This document shows, piece after piece, positions 25,022-37,023 of a DNA stretch of 64,000 nt. Source of the DNA: Corydoras sp. C115 (taxonomy: Eukaryota; Chordata; Actinopteri; Siluriformes; Callichthyidae); NCBI GenBank assembly GCA_019802505.1, contig JAFMOC010000226.1, positions 269,001 to 333,000 of the forward strand, read 5' to 3'. Each line of letters begins with the position of its first letter. The first letter of the stretch is position 1. A model generated the notes under the pieces. It was not told the origin of the DNA. It did no database searches and was given only the letters and a program-made list of their open reading frames with translations. Position numbers and translations under genes: made by a program.

Positions 25022-26770
25022 ATAAATATATATATATATATAGAATATACAACTATCAATAATATATATATCCATCCATCCATTTTCTTCCACTTTATCC
25101 TCTAACAGGGTCGCGGTGGGGTTCCCCATGCCCATCCAGGGGAGAACGTTTCGGTCGCTGGCCACATACACCCAGGACAGGACGCCAATCTATCACTGGG
25201 CACACACTCACTCACACAGACACACTCTATATGGGGCAATTTAGAGAATTCAATTAACCTTGATCCATTTTTTTGTACTGTGGGAGGAAACCGGAGAAAG
25301 AACCCGGAGGAAACCCACGCGGACACGAGGAGGACATGGAAACTCCACCCAGATGGGGATTCGAACCGGGAATCCCTAGCGCTGAGAGGAGAACATGCCA
25401 ACCATTAAACCACCATGCCGCCTATAAATAATATATATATTGTAAAAATATATAAAATGTAGTATAAAATAAAATGATATAAATATAGCACCATTTTAAT
25501 TGTGAATTATAGCAGAAATTCTGTATATAAGTGTAAAATGAGGGAGATGATGGAGAGTTTTGGTGGAGAATGATGAGGTGTTCAGTTAGGAAACTGTTGA
25601 CTGAAGTGACAAACGGCATTTTAAGACATTGAAATTGACTCTCAACCCTGAAAAACATTTAAAGATTAAAAATTAAGGCAAACGTAATCAACGATCTGAT
25701 GGTTTTAAGGAGTAATTAAAACCAAAATGCCTCGCTCCATCTTTGGAAACATTTTAAAAGCTTGTGAATGCAGCATGTTTCTGTCAGATTATTTCCATGT
25801 AGAGCTTAAATCCCTGCTTTAAATTTAGAACTGCTTTTTAAATATAATATAACTCTGCATTTTAAATATAATTGTATCAGCAAACATGAGATTCAAATCT
25901 GAGATAATATGAGACAGTAGTTCATAGGCTGCTGCAGTGCGTGTCTCAGTTTTCTTTAATGCTGACGCAGTGAGACCGCCGTCTGCTGTGTCTTCACTCT
26001 GTCTGTGTTTGAGCTTTAGTTCCTTTACCCCGTCCTCCCCGTGTTTCTTGTTCCGATTCCAGCAGAACGTCCAGGTTTAAATGTTTGAATTGTTTGTTCA
26101 GCTGGACGTCATCATCTGTTTGCTTCTCGTTTTCTTTTTGCCGTCGTTCGAACCTGCGGCTGTTTGCATGTTCAATCCGTTCCCTGGATTCCATGTAAGA
26201 GCGTCTGACTTTCATTTTTGACGTAGTGTTTCGGTTGGTAGATTTGTTTTTAGAATGTAGGTTGTTGGTGTGCATCTGAGGGACAAGTCATTAAGTTCAA
26301 GTCCTTTATTTATATAGAGTTTTTTACAACACAGCTTTAAAACCCCAAAGAGCACGCCGAAGAGACAGCGGCAAGACAAAACTCCCCGTTATGTTGTTAT
26401 TGTAAGGAGGAAACCTTGTGAGGACCGAGGCTCAGTGGGGGACTCATCCTCGTTGAGTGGGAACTCTAACAACTGGAAAACTATATGTACGTCCATTCAG
26501 GGCGTCCTGCCGGTCCAACCGCCGGTCCAGCACACGGGTCGCAGCATGTTCATCAGAAACGAAATATAAAAATTTCAGGAACATGTTTTGTGTAAATGTA
26601 TTGTATTAATGGGGTGCAGGGAACAACATGCCCTCCTCACATCCGCAAGGGCGTGGGTTCATTGGGAGGTACCAAGTTGCCCCCTCTGCTGCATCACCTG
26701 TACGTCTGCCTTCCTGTTGGGATATCAGCAAGATGCTGCTGTCAAGATGTTAAAGTCCTAAATTAATAAA

Positions 26771-26813
<43 letters not shown>

Positions 26814-26972
26814 GGGGGGGGGGGGTAATTTTGGGGTGGGGTTAAAATCCGGATATCGTTTGATCACAGCTCTTTATATTTTTTTGTTTCTCCATCAGAA
26901 TCCAAAATTTCAGGAACCTGTAACTCTGGACTTCTTGGATGCCGAGCTGGAAAATGACATCAAAGTCCAGGT

Positions 26973-27026
<54 letters not shown>

Positions 27027-27738
27027 TCTGTGAACCCTCATTAACTCATGGGTTAATTAGTCTAAGATAATTACTAAAGTTCTGCATTCCTCAGACCTGA
27101 TGTTGAACTTATTATTTGCTAATTTGCATGTTCGCCCAAAATAATTAACGGAATGAAAAAAATACACTTATTAATAAAAAAAAAAAAAGCACACGTATTA
27201 ATTAACCCTGTTAATCTGTTTCATTTTATTAACACATTTGCTCTTTTCTTTTTTTTTAATCTCACCCTGCTGTGTCCAGTTCGACCAGCAGGGGGTATTA
27301 AGCATGTTCTCTTCTCTGTGAACTCTATTTTTAATTTTCTATTACTATTTTCTAATTTTGTCTCAGATTTCTTCATTTTATTTCATGTTGATCTTTAAAT
27401 CTCTGTTCTAGTTCTTATCGACGGTGCCGGACGGGGTTGAGGTCAGGGTTCTCTGTGAAGCAGTCAGGTTCTTTCACACCAAACTTATAAACGAGGTTTT
27501 TGCTTTACACTCAGGAGCGCCGTCCTGATGCAACAGGAAAGGACCTTCCCCAAACTGTTCCTACAAAGTGTAAATGACACAAACAAGTGGTGTTCACCTT
27601 TGATGATGGGACACTGTGATTGGATTGACTGAAGCATGTGTCCTTATAGATAGATAGATAGGGCGGCACGGTGGATTAGTGGTTGGCATGTTCTCCTCTC
27701 AGCGCTAGAGATTCCTGGTTCGAACTTCCATGTCCTCC

Positions 27739-27813
<75 letters not shown>

Positions 27814-30801
27814 GGGTGGCATGATGGCTTAGTGGTTTAGCACGTTCTCCTCTCAGCGCTAGGGATTCCCGGTTCGAATCCCAATCTGGGTGGAGTTTGC
27901 ATGTTCTCCCCCTGACCACATGGGTTTCCTGCGGGTTCTCCGTTTTCCTCCCACAGTCCAAACACATGGATCAAGGTCAATTGAACTCTCCAAATTGCCC
28001 CATATAGAGTGTGTTTGTGTGAGTGAGTGTGTGCCCAGTGATAGATTGGCATCTTGTCCTGGGTGTGTCTGCCCAGCGCCCGAAACGTTCTCCCCTGGAT
28101 GGGCATGGGGAACCCCCCCCACGACCCTGACAGAGGATAAAGAGGAATATATATATATATGAAAACCACTGAAGACATAAAAGCCCTGTTTGTTTTTGTT
28201 ATTCATGTGTGGACAGACGGGGGGGGGGGGGGGGGGGTGATGAGTTTTAGAGGAAGTAAAGTCACTAAAACATTTTGGATCGGGACCCCATGCCCCCCCC
28301 CCCCCCCCGCTCAGCCTGCGATCGGAAACAAAGGACGCTGTGTTAGCATTTGGTTAAAGAGAAAACCTGAGCCGCGGTGGCGTCCTCGCAGGGCACCGCA
28401 CGCTGGAATGCTTTTAGGGCCTGGCATCAGAGGTCTGTGTTGAGATACGGACCCCCGGCGGACGGCTCCCGATGCCGAGCGCCGCCCGCCTCTGCGAAAT
28501 GACCCACTCACTGACTGTCTTTCAGATTAGAACCATGATGATTGATAGGGTGCCGGGTGAGAGGACCATCGAGACGCTGGTCAAGTCCCAGGATGAGGTG
28601 TGTAGAGATTTTAAACAATAAAGTTTATCTTTATAAAATAATCATTTACCATCTGCTTTTTTATTTTACTTCTTATTATTTATCCTTTACTGTGATTGGT
28701 TCAAATGTCATTGTTTAAATAAATACAATTATAAATTGGAAAATAATAATAATAATAATAATAATAGTAATAATAATCATAGGGTCACAAGATGTGTTTA
28801 GAGTTTTGCATGTTCTCCCCAAATGGTCCAAATTCTGACCACATGATGTGTTTTTTTTTTTTCTTAAAACAAAGAGATCCTTGTAGAATTTCCGGATGTT
28901 CTTTAGTTTAAAACGATGGAGGAACGATCGGGGCGTGAGGACCTACACGTGGGCGCCGGTCAACAGCACCGACTACAGGTCAGTCCGAATCCACGTCCCG
29001 GGTGTTTCTGCTTGTTTTGCCCATTTGTCTTTGACATCAACATTATTTTGTTGGAGTAAAGAGGAATTCCACAGATTTTTTTTTTCCAACGCTCAGCATA
29101 ATTTTAGGTTTGAGACGTGAACGGTCACATGGTTGGTCTGTATTTTAACATCCTGACAGAGTCCTTTATGCCAATTGTCGTCATCTCGACCCTTCAGCCT
29201 CCACCGGGTTTCACAGACACCGTTTATTCAGATTAGGGTTTATTTTTTTATTGTGTATTAAATTATAAAGATGGTTAGCACGTTCGCCTCTCAGTTTCCA
29301 TGTTCTCCCCGTGTCTGCGTGGGTTTCCTCCGGGTTCTCCGGTTTCCTCCCACAGTCCAAAAAACATGGATCAAGTCAATTGAGTTCTCCAAACTGCCCC
29401 ATATAGAGTGAGTATAGAGTGAGTGGAGTGTGTTTGTGTGAGTGAGTGTGTGCCCAGTGATAGCTTGGTGTCCTGTCCTGGGTGTATCTGCCCAGCGCAC
29501 AAAACGTTCTCCCCTGGATGAGCATGGGGAACCCCCCCCGCGACCCTAATAGAGGATAAAGCAGAAGATAATGAATGAATTAATTATAAAGATTCAGGTG
29601 TTTAGTTCATTTCTTTTTTTTTTAACCTCCGTTCTCAGAGACTCCTGTGTTTATGATTTAGATTTAAACATTTTACATTTACTTTAAATTCCAAATCTCT
29701 ACAATCAGCCTCCTCCACCACGTTAGCCGGTCCTGCGCCGTCGGGATTCATCGCCGCCGCCGCCGAGCTTTCAGCCAGATCACAGAAATCGGCTGTCTCT
29801 CGAAAAATGAATGTGAGAACTTGATTCGTGACTGTCGAAATAGTGCAGACACGAGCGAGGAGGGGCCGAGGAAGGCCATTACGTGAAGCAGAGATCGTCT
29901 GGGGAGCCCCCGGCACCCGGGATAGGCCCTTCATCAAGCCGTGGAACGTGACGGAGGCTTGAAAGAGCGTTCATCACGCATCTCAAACTGAAGGGGACTG
30001 ACTTTCCACCGTGCATGTTTTATTTCAGATGCAAAATATTTGGCAGGGAGTTTGAGGTCACGCTGCGTCGCCGTTAAACCGAAAATCACGCTCTCGAACA
30101 TCTCGAGCCCGGTGTCTGCTGCAGGCTCAGGGTGAAGCTCCTGAACCTGCTCTGCCTTCTTTATCTGCTTCAGGCTGAAATCGCAGACACGTTTTTGGGG
30201 AGGGAGACATTAAACATCCGATCTCTGAGGATTTGAGACATTCTGGACTTCGGCGGAGGGTCTGTAACTGATCGGCGCTGAAACAGTTCCATTAGTCACA
30301 GATTCTCCGGCTCACATCTATATACGAGGCTTCGACTTAAAACAAAGAGTCCTAATAAACTGACCCCCGTTACGTCCTTCAGATGAGCGGTGGGGACGTT
30401 ATGGAGCCGGACGCAGATACTCGGCTGAAACATGTGTTTTTAATTTGGTTTTCTTTAAATAGGGCATTATGAAAGATGTTGGTGTGATTTATGACTTTGA
30501 AACGAGAACTAGAGTAAGACGGACGGACGGGTGGACAGACGATAGCCTTCACATCTTTGGAAAATAGTTCTGTATAATTTTGAAAACGTTCTGTGGGGAT
30601 ATTTGCGAATTAATTGGGAATTAATCCAGAGACACTTCAGAGGTCAGACACTGATGTTGGGCTGATTTTGTAATCGCCATTCTAGTTCATCCCAGTGAAG
30701 AGGCTGAGGTCCAGGCTTTAGGTGGACACACCCATCTGTGTGTTTATGGACCATATTGGAATAGAAAAGGGCCTTCCCCAAATTCTTCATTTAACAAAAT
30801 A

Positions 30802-30841
<40 letters not shown>

Positions 30842-32131
30842 GGGCGGCACGGTGGCTTAGTGGTTGGCATGTTCTCCTCTCAGCGCTGTGGATTCCCGGT
30901 TCGAATCCCCATCTGGGTGGAGTTTCCATGTCCTCCCCGTGTCCGCGTGGGTTTCCTCCGGGTTCTCCGGTTTCCTCCCACAGTCCAAAAACATGGATCA
31001 AGTGAATTGAGTTCTCCAAATTGCCCCATATAGTGTGTATCTGTGTGAATGAGTGTGTGTCCAGCGATGGATTGGCGTCCTGTCCTGGTTGTATCTGCCC
31101 AGTGCCCGAAATGTTCTTCCCTGGTTGGGCATGGGGAACCCCCCCACGACCCTAATATAGGATAAAGCAGAAGATAATGAATGAATATATATATAATTGC
31201 TTTTCATTCATTTAAATCTTCCGCTTAATCCTCTACTAGGGTCGCGAGGCGGGAGAAGGAGGGTTCTCCATGCCCAACCAGGGGAGAACATTTTGGGCAT
31301 TTATTACGGGGTACACTCACGCACACAAACACACTCTATATAGGGCAACTTATGACATTCAATTTACATTGAATCCATGTTGGACTGTGGGAGGAAACCG
31401 GAGAACCTGGCAGAAATCCACGCGGACACGGGGAGGACATGCAAACTCCACCCAGATTGGGATCCGAACCGGGAATCCCTAGCGCTGCAAGGAGAACATG
31501 CCAACCACTAAGCCGCCATGCCGCCCTTAAATGATATTAATAAAGAAATTAAATATTGTTTGTTCAAACATCCAAACGAAGTGTAGGCATCTTTTATAAA
31601 CATAAATTATGAATAATGAATAATGTGTGAACGCGGAAAACAGAGACGCCCAAACTTCAGACTTCAGAGGACTTTATTTCTTTATTTCTTTCTTTATTTC
31701 GTACATGTGACTGTTCACTCCTCAAATGAATTATGCAAATAAGAAAAATCTGAATTCCTCTTTCAAAGGTTCATATTCTTTATGTACCTGTGTGTGTGTG
31801 TGTGTGTATGTATTCTATAGCTTGGCCTTGGTTTTGCCCGAGTACAACATGCACTACATCCAGGCAGGCGTAGGGGACATAAAGCAAGCCATGTGTGAGT
31901 ATCAGAGTGAACTCGCAGTGGTTCTGATCCGCTCTGCCGGACCGTGTGCTGGATCATCTCCGCTGTGGTGATTTATAGAAGTGCACTCACGCCGGGGTTC
32001 TGTGTCTCTGTGTGTGTTTCCATGTGTGATCGTGATTTCACTTCTTTTTTTTTCTCCTGTGTGAAGTTGGCCTGAACCCATCTGACCGAGCCGGGCTTCG
32101 GTCCGGACTCCACTGAGCCGCCTGAGGAATG

Positions 32132-32191
<60 letters not shown>

Positions 32192-32240
32192 CCCTGACGA
32201 GCTCCGTTACAGATAATCACCCAAATCCGCTTTCCATGTC

Positions 32241-32287
<47 letters not shown>

Positions 32288-32782
32288 GTATAACCCTCAC
32301 CTTATCTGGAGTTCATGAGGGTTTAATAATGGGCTCGTTAATAATTTTGAGGGTTTAATAACGGGCTCGTTAATAATTTTGAGGGTTTAATAACGGGCTC
32401 GTTAATAATTTTGAGAATAAGTCCATTTTTAAAATAGAAAAGTATTGAGACGCTGACGTTTCATTCCAAGCCGTTCCACTGCGCAGCTCTAAAGTCCTTC
32501 ACCCTCTACAGAAAGCTTCCCACAACATTTTGGAGCGCGTCTGTGGGACTGTTATCTGGAGGTTGTCTGAATTTATTCTATTTATGAAAAGACTTTATTT
32601 ATGAAAAGTTAGACAGAAGGACCCGTTTCAACATCTCTGTTCCAGTTCAGATGAGACAAGAAAAGATGAGATAAAAGATGAGATAAGATGAGATAATCCT
32701 GTATTGGTTCCACAATGGGGTTAAATTCACATTTATCAGCATCAGAAGTGACAGTAGTTGGGAAAGTTATAGATACATCAAA

Positions 32783-32832
<50 letters not shown>

Positions 32833-32852
32833 TATATATGTATATGTATATG

Positions 32853-32930
<78 letters not shown>

Positions 32931-32950
32931 TACATTATATTAATTATATA

Positions 32951-32985
<35 letters not shown>

Positions 32986-33048
32986 TATACATTATATTAA
33001 TTATATAACACTATGTATATGATATATATATATATATTATATATATAT

Positions 33049-33080
<32 letters not shown>

Positions 33081-36000
33081 CTGTATATATATATATATAT
33101 ATATATATACCATATATATATATATATAATGTGTATATATATAGAGAGAGAGGGCGAGAGAGATTATATTATCTATATATATATATTACAAGAAGTACTT
33201 TTAAAAAGAAAAGAAAATGTAAAAGAAAGCGAGACCAGCACAGAATAAAATAGAATATAAAACCTACTTAATTATGTACAAATTAAATGAATAAAATTAA
33301 ATGGTAATTGCAAAAGAAAAAAAAAACAGATCGTCTACATATAAAATAGAGTGTTGTCAGTTTGGTGGTGATTGGTTACTGAGAGCAGTGCTGATTGGAC
33401 TGATTGGACTGCAGCAGGAATGATGGACCTGCGGTAACGCCCTTTATCACACTTCGGATGACGCAGCCCGTCGCTGAACGCTCATCTCAGATGTTGGATG
33501 AGGTCAGGACTCTGTGTGGACTCCTCGTCTTCATCCACATTAAATCCATGGTTTTAATGGGGGGGGGGGGGGGGTTGGTCAATGCAATGGTAATGGCTGA
33601 TGTTTGAGAGAGGAGATGGTTATCATGTGGAATAACGTCTGGAGACGTTTTTAAAGGTGTAATTTCTTTATTAAAAGTCCAATTGGGGTAAAAAGAAAAG
33701 GACTTCATGTTGGAATTCAGGATGGATGTTCTGGAGGTTCAGAACCTGCTCCATTCTCACTCGGTAACATCTTAATCAGACCTTCTTCTAATCTGTCAGT
33801 AACTTGGGCTCGCTGGACGTCCAGATTTCTGGACAGACTGAGGCGTTATGTCTTATTCATCAACATCAGAGAACGTGGTGTTGGTCCCTTCATAAGATCC
33901 AGTTTCATTATGTGGATGATCTCTCCGTGCCACAGCATTTTGTATGTTCTCCTCACATTTGAGTGTTGAGTTTGCCCCATGTCCTTCTGCTTCCTTCCTA
34001 AAAGCAAAGTTGATGCACATCGAGCGCCCTGTTTGGTAGCACTGCGACGTGTCCAGGGTGTTGCCTGGTGAGCACCGGGATAGGCTCCATTAGCACCATA
34101 GAGCTCAGACGGCTTCTCTTGGACATCTGATGACTTTTATTGTTCAGTAGCACTCTACAGATGATATTTCGGAAGTCGCCGGGGCGCATACATCCTATTC
34201 TCCCTCACGTTCTTCACCCCTCATCTGCACCCCCCACCCCCCACCCCCCGCTCCTCGCTGTCAGTCAGTCAGGTGCATGTTTATGATGTCATAAAGAGCC
34301 AAACCCGGTAGAGGAGGGTGTGGAATGGATTCGGGGTTGGCTCCTCTGGGGCTTTGTAGTTTCCTGCAGCTCTCGTGGAAGATTTAAAGGTCTGGAGGCA
34401 TCGCGCCGGTCTCTCCGGGACTCGTTCCGTCGAGTTGAAAGGCGAATGGAAAGCGTCGACGCTCTCGCTCAGAGATATGGCTCAGGAGGGGTTTCCGGCG
34501 GTGATGAGGAGAACAGGTGAACGCAGAGCGCTGAGCCTCAGGAGCTTTGTTCCTCTTGATATCGTAAACTCGCTCGCATTCCGGCCTTTCTTCTTGACTT
34601 TAAAGCGTAAATGAGTCTGAGCTGCAGACGTCCGGGTTCGAGACGCTGAGCTGGAGATCACGTTATTCATCATTCGTATCTGAGATTCAGCAGAGACGCC
34701 GGGCTTTCACGGCCTGCTTCTCACTCTCTACAGAATACACGCGTGTTGCTGTGTCCTCTTTTGGTCCTCTTTTGAATATACAGGACATCAGTGGGGGCAG
34801 TCGTTCAGTCACATGGTTTCTCTGACCCCCGCAACACTGATGACACCCCTGACAACACCACCATCTCAAATCGGATATCCGATTCTGATTGGAGGAAGGC
34901 CCGTCATCTCAAATTAGATAAACCCTCACTCCATCACGACATGACCTTCCAAATTGACGGCTCCACCGTCTCTCCAACCGATTCGGACCGGAACCCTAGA
35001 CTCCATCTTAAACTCTCTGATCATGTGACCAAAATGTCCAAGTTCCTGCCGATTCCTTCTTTACAATATCAGGAAGATATAAGATCAGACCTTTCCTGAC
35101 TGAACATGCTACTCAGCTGTTAGTCCAAGTCCAATGTCTCCGAGCTTTATTTATATATATATATGTGGGTGGCACGGTGGCTTAGTGGTTGGCATGTTCT
35201 CCTCTCAGCACTAGGGATTCCCGGTTCGAATCCCTATCTGGGTGGAGTTTCCATGTTCTCCCCGTGTCCTCGTGGGTTTCCTCCGGGTTCTCCGGTTTCC
35301 TCCCACAGTCCAAAAACATGGATCAAGTCAATTGAGTTCTCCAAATTGCCCCATATAGAGTGTGTGTGTGAGTGAGTGTGTGCCCAGCGATAGATTGGCG
35401 CCCTGTCCTGGGTCTATCTGCCCAGCGCCCGAAACGTTCTCCCCTGGATGGACATGGGGAACCCCCCCGTGACCCTAATGGAGGATAAAGCAGAAGATAA
35501 TGAATGAATGAATGATCTATATATATATATATACAGTATATATATTCATAGTTGTATATTCCATTATATTTACAGTTCTAAGTTCTAATTTTAAAAGAAC
35601 AGGGTAAACGGTGTACGTGACCCATAATGTCGTTTTTGTCTCATGACATAAATGATAATATAATTTTCTTGACTCTTGATTCAGACCTCTACAACTGATT
35701 CAGAACTCTGCAGGCCGACTCGTATTTAACCGCCCAAGCGAAGTCATGTGACTCCACTACTCCTCTCTCTCCATTGGTTCCTGTAGCTCCTGCATTCAGT
35801 ACAAGTCACTGACTCTGGCCTACAGAACCGTTTCTGGATCTGGCCCCTCTGACCTTCACTCTAGATTTTCTAAATACACTCCGGCTCGTTCTCTTCACTC
35901 CACTGATGGCTGCCACCTGGTGGTTCCACCTCACTTGGTGGCGTTCACCACTGCAAATTGGTGGAACCATCTTCCCAACTCTGTCAGAATGACTTGGCAT

Positions 36001-36989
36001 TTTTGAGAAACTACTGAACTGCTGGGTGCAGGATCAGATGACCGTCAGGTTCCACAGTGTAGCTGGTTTTCTTCATAGCTACTGACTTGTGTTCTCATTT
36101 GTAAGTCGCTTTGGATAAAAGCGTCTGCTGAATGACTCAATGTTCACGTGGATCAACAAATTAATGAACAACAACAAATCGACCACCTGAAACCCAGGCT
36201 CGTCGTTGTTCATATGTCTTCCCAATTCCTAAAACACAGACGTGTGCAGTTTGTGAGCATCATAAGGATCAACGCTTTGCACGTTACCCCCCCCCCCTCC
36301 CCCCGGTCTGATTCAGTTTGTTTGATGTCTGCCCCCCCCCCCTCAACTCCACCCCCCCCAGCTTCCTGTCAGCTATTTCCTTAAAGGAAGTTTTTCACCT
36401 GAGCACCGCCGCTCATCTTTCTCCAGCTGCATCTCAACATTTCCTTTGTTTTGAAGCCAAGATGCGAGTGGAGCATTAAAACGCTGTGTCTCATCTCCGC
36501 CTGCACTTTTTTTTTTTTAAGTGTTTAAATGTTGAGTCTTCTGTTCCGAGAGCGTTCTCCCGTTGCCCTTTGGTACCGCTCACGTTCTCTCTCTGGTGGA
36601 ATCTCTGGGATTTTACTGTAGGGCACAGGGGCAAGTAGGGTCATTAAATTGTCTCTTCTCGACTTTCCCCCCTTTTTTTTCCCGTTCACTTGTTTTAATG
36701 TCTTATTCGTCCCTGATGTTCCGGAGCGGGTCGGCTTTCCGATGCCGGGTGCAGGTGGGAGTCCGGCAGATCAGATGTACAGGTTCATAACGAACCCATC
36801 ACTGAGTCCACACAGGGGCCTGCTGCTCATCCATACATCTCCTTTAATTATATTTAATTTTAGAATTATATTTCAGTTCAATTAATTATATTTATATTTC
36901 AGTTCTGTTTTAATTAGAATTAAAGTCTTATGGAGAGGTCGCAAAGTCAATACAGGAGTAAAACCTGTACACAAAAAGTATGTGCTGAT

Positions 36990-37023
<34 letters not shown>

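Larger units (their letters stand above)
21378..26898 (+). other. intron 14 of cacna2d1 (5.5 kb)
   Basis: Holds six SINE copies, (TTA)n at 21490-21535, (AAT)n at 22257-22291, (TCTAA)n at about 22403-22438, (TA)n at 24953-25016, the candidate cassette exon, and a dispersed repeat (26285-26545). The stretches 22440-23340, 24050-24430 and 25430-26280 show nothing recognised. Confidence 0.8.
28979..31820 (+). other. intron 17 of cacna2d1
   Basis: Contains one truncated and two full-length SINEs. The stretch 29600-30790 shows no recognised element; its short reading frames lack similarity to anything I know. A (GT)n tract at 31791-31808 precedes exon 18. Confidence 0.8.

Noticed and set aside
25994..26275. 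A 93-residue minus-strand frame rich in charged residues
   Set aside because: Intronic, low complexity, no homologue that I recognise, and no supporting splice sites.
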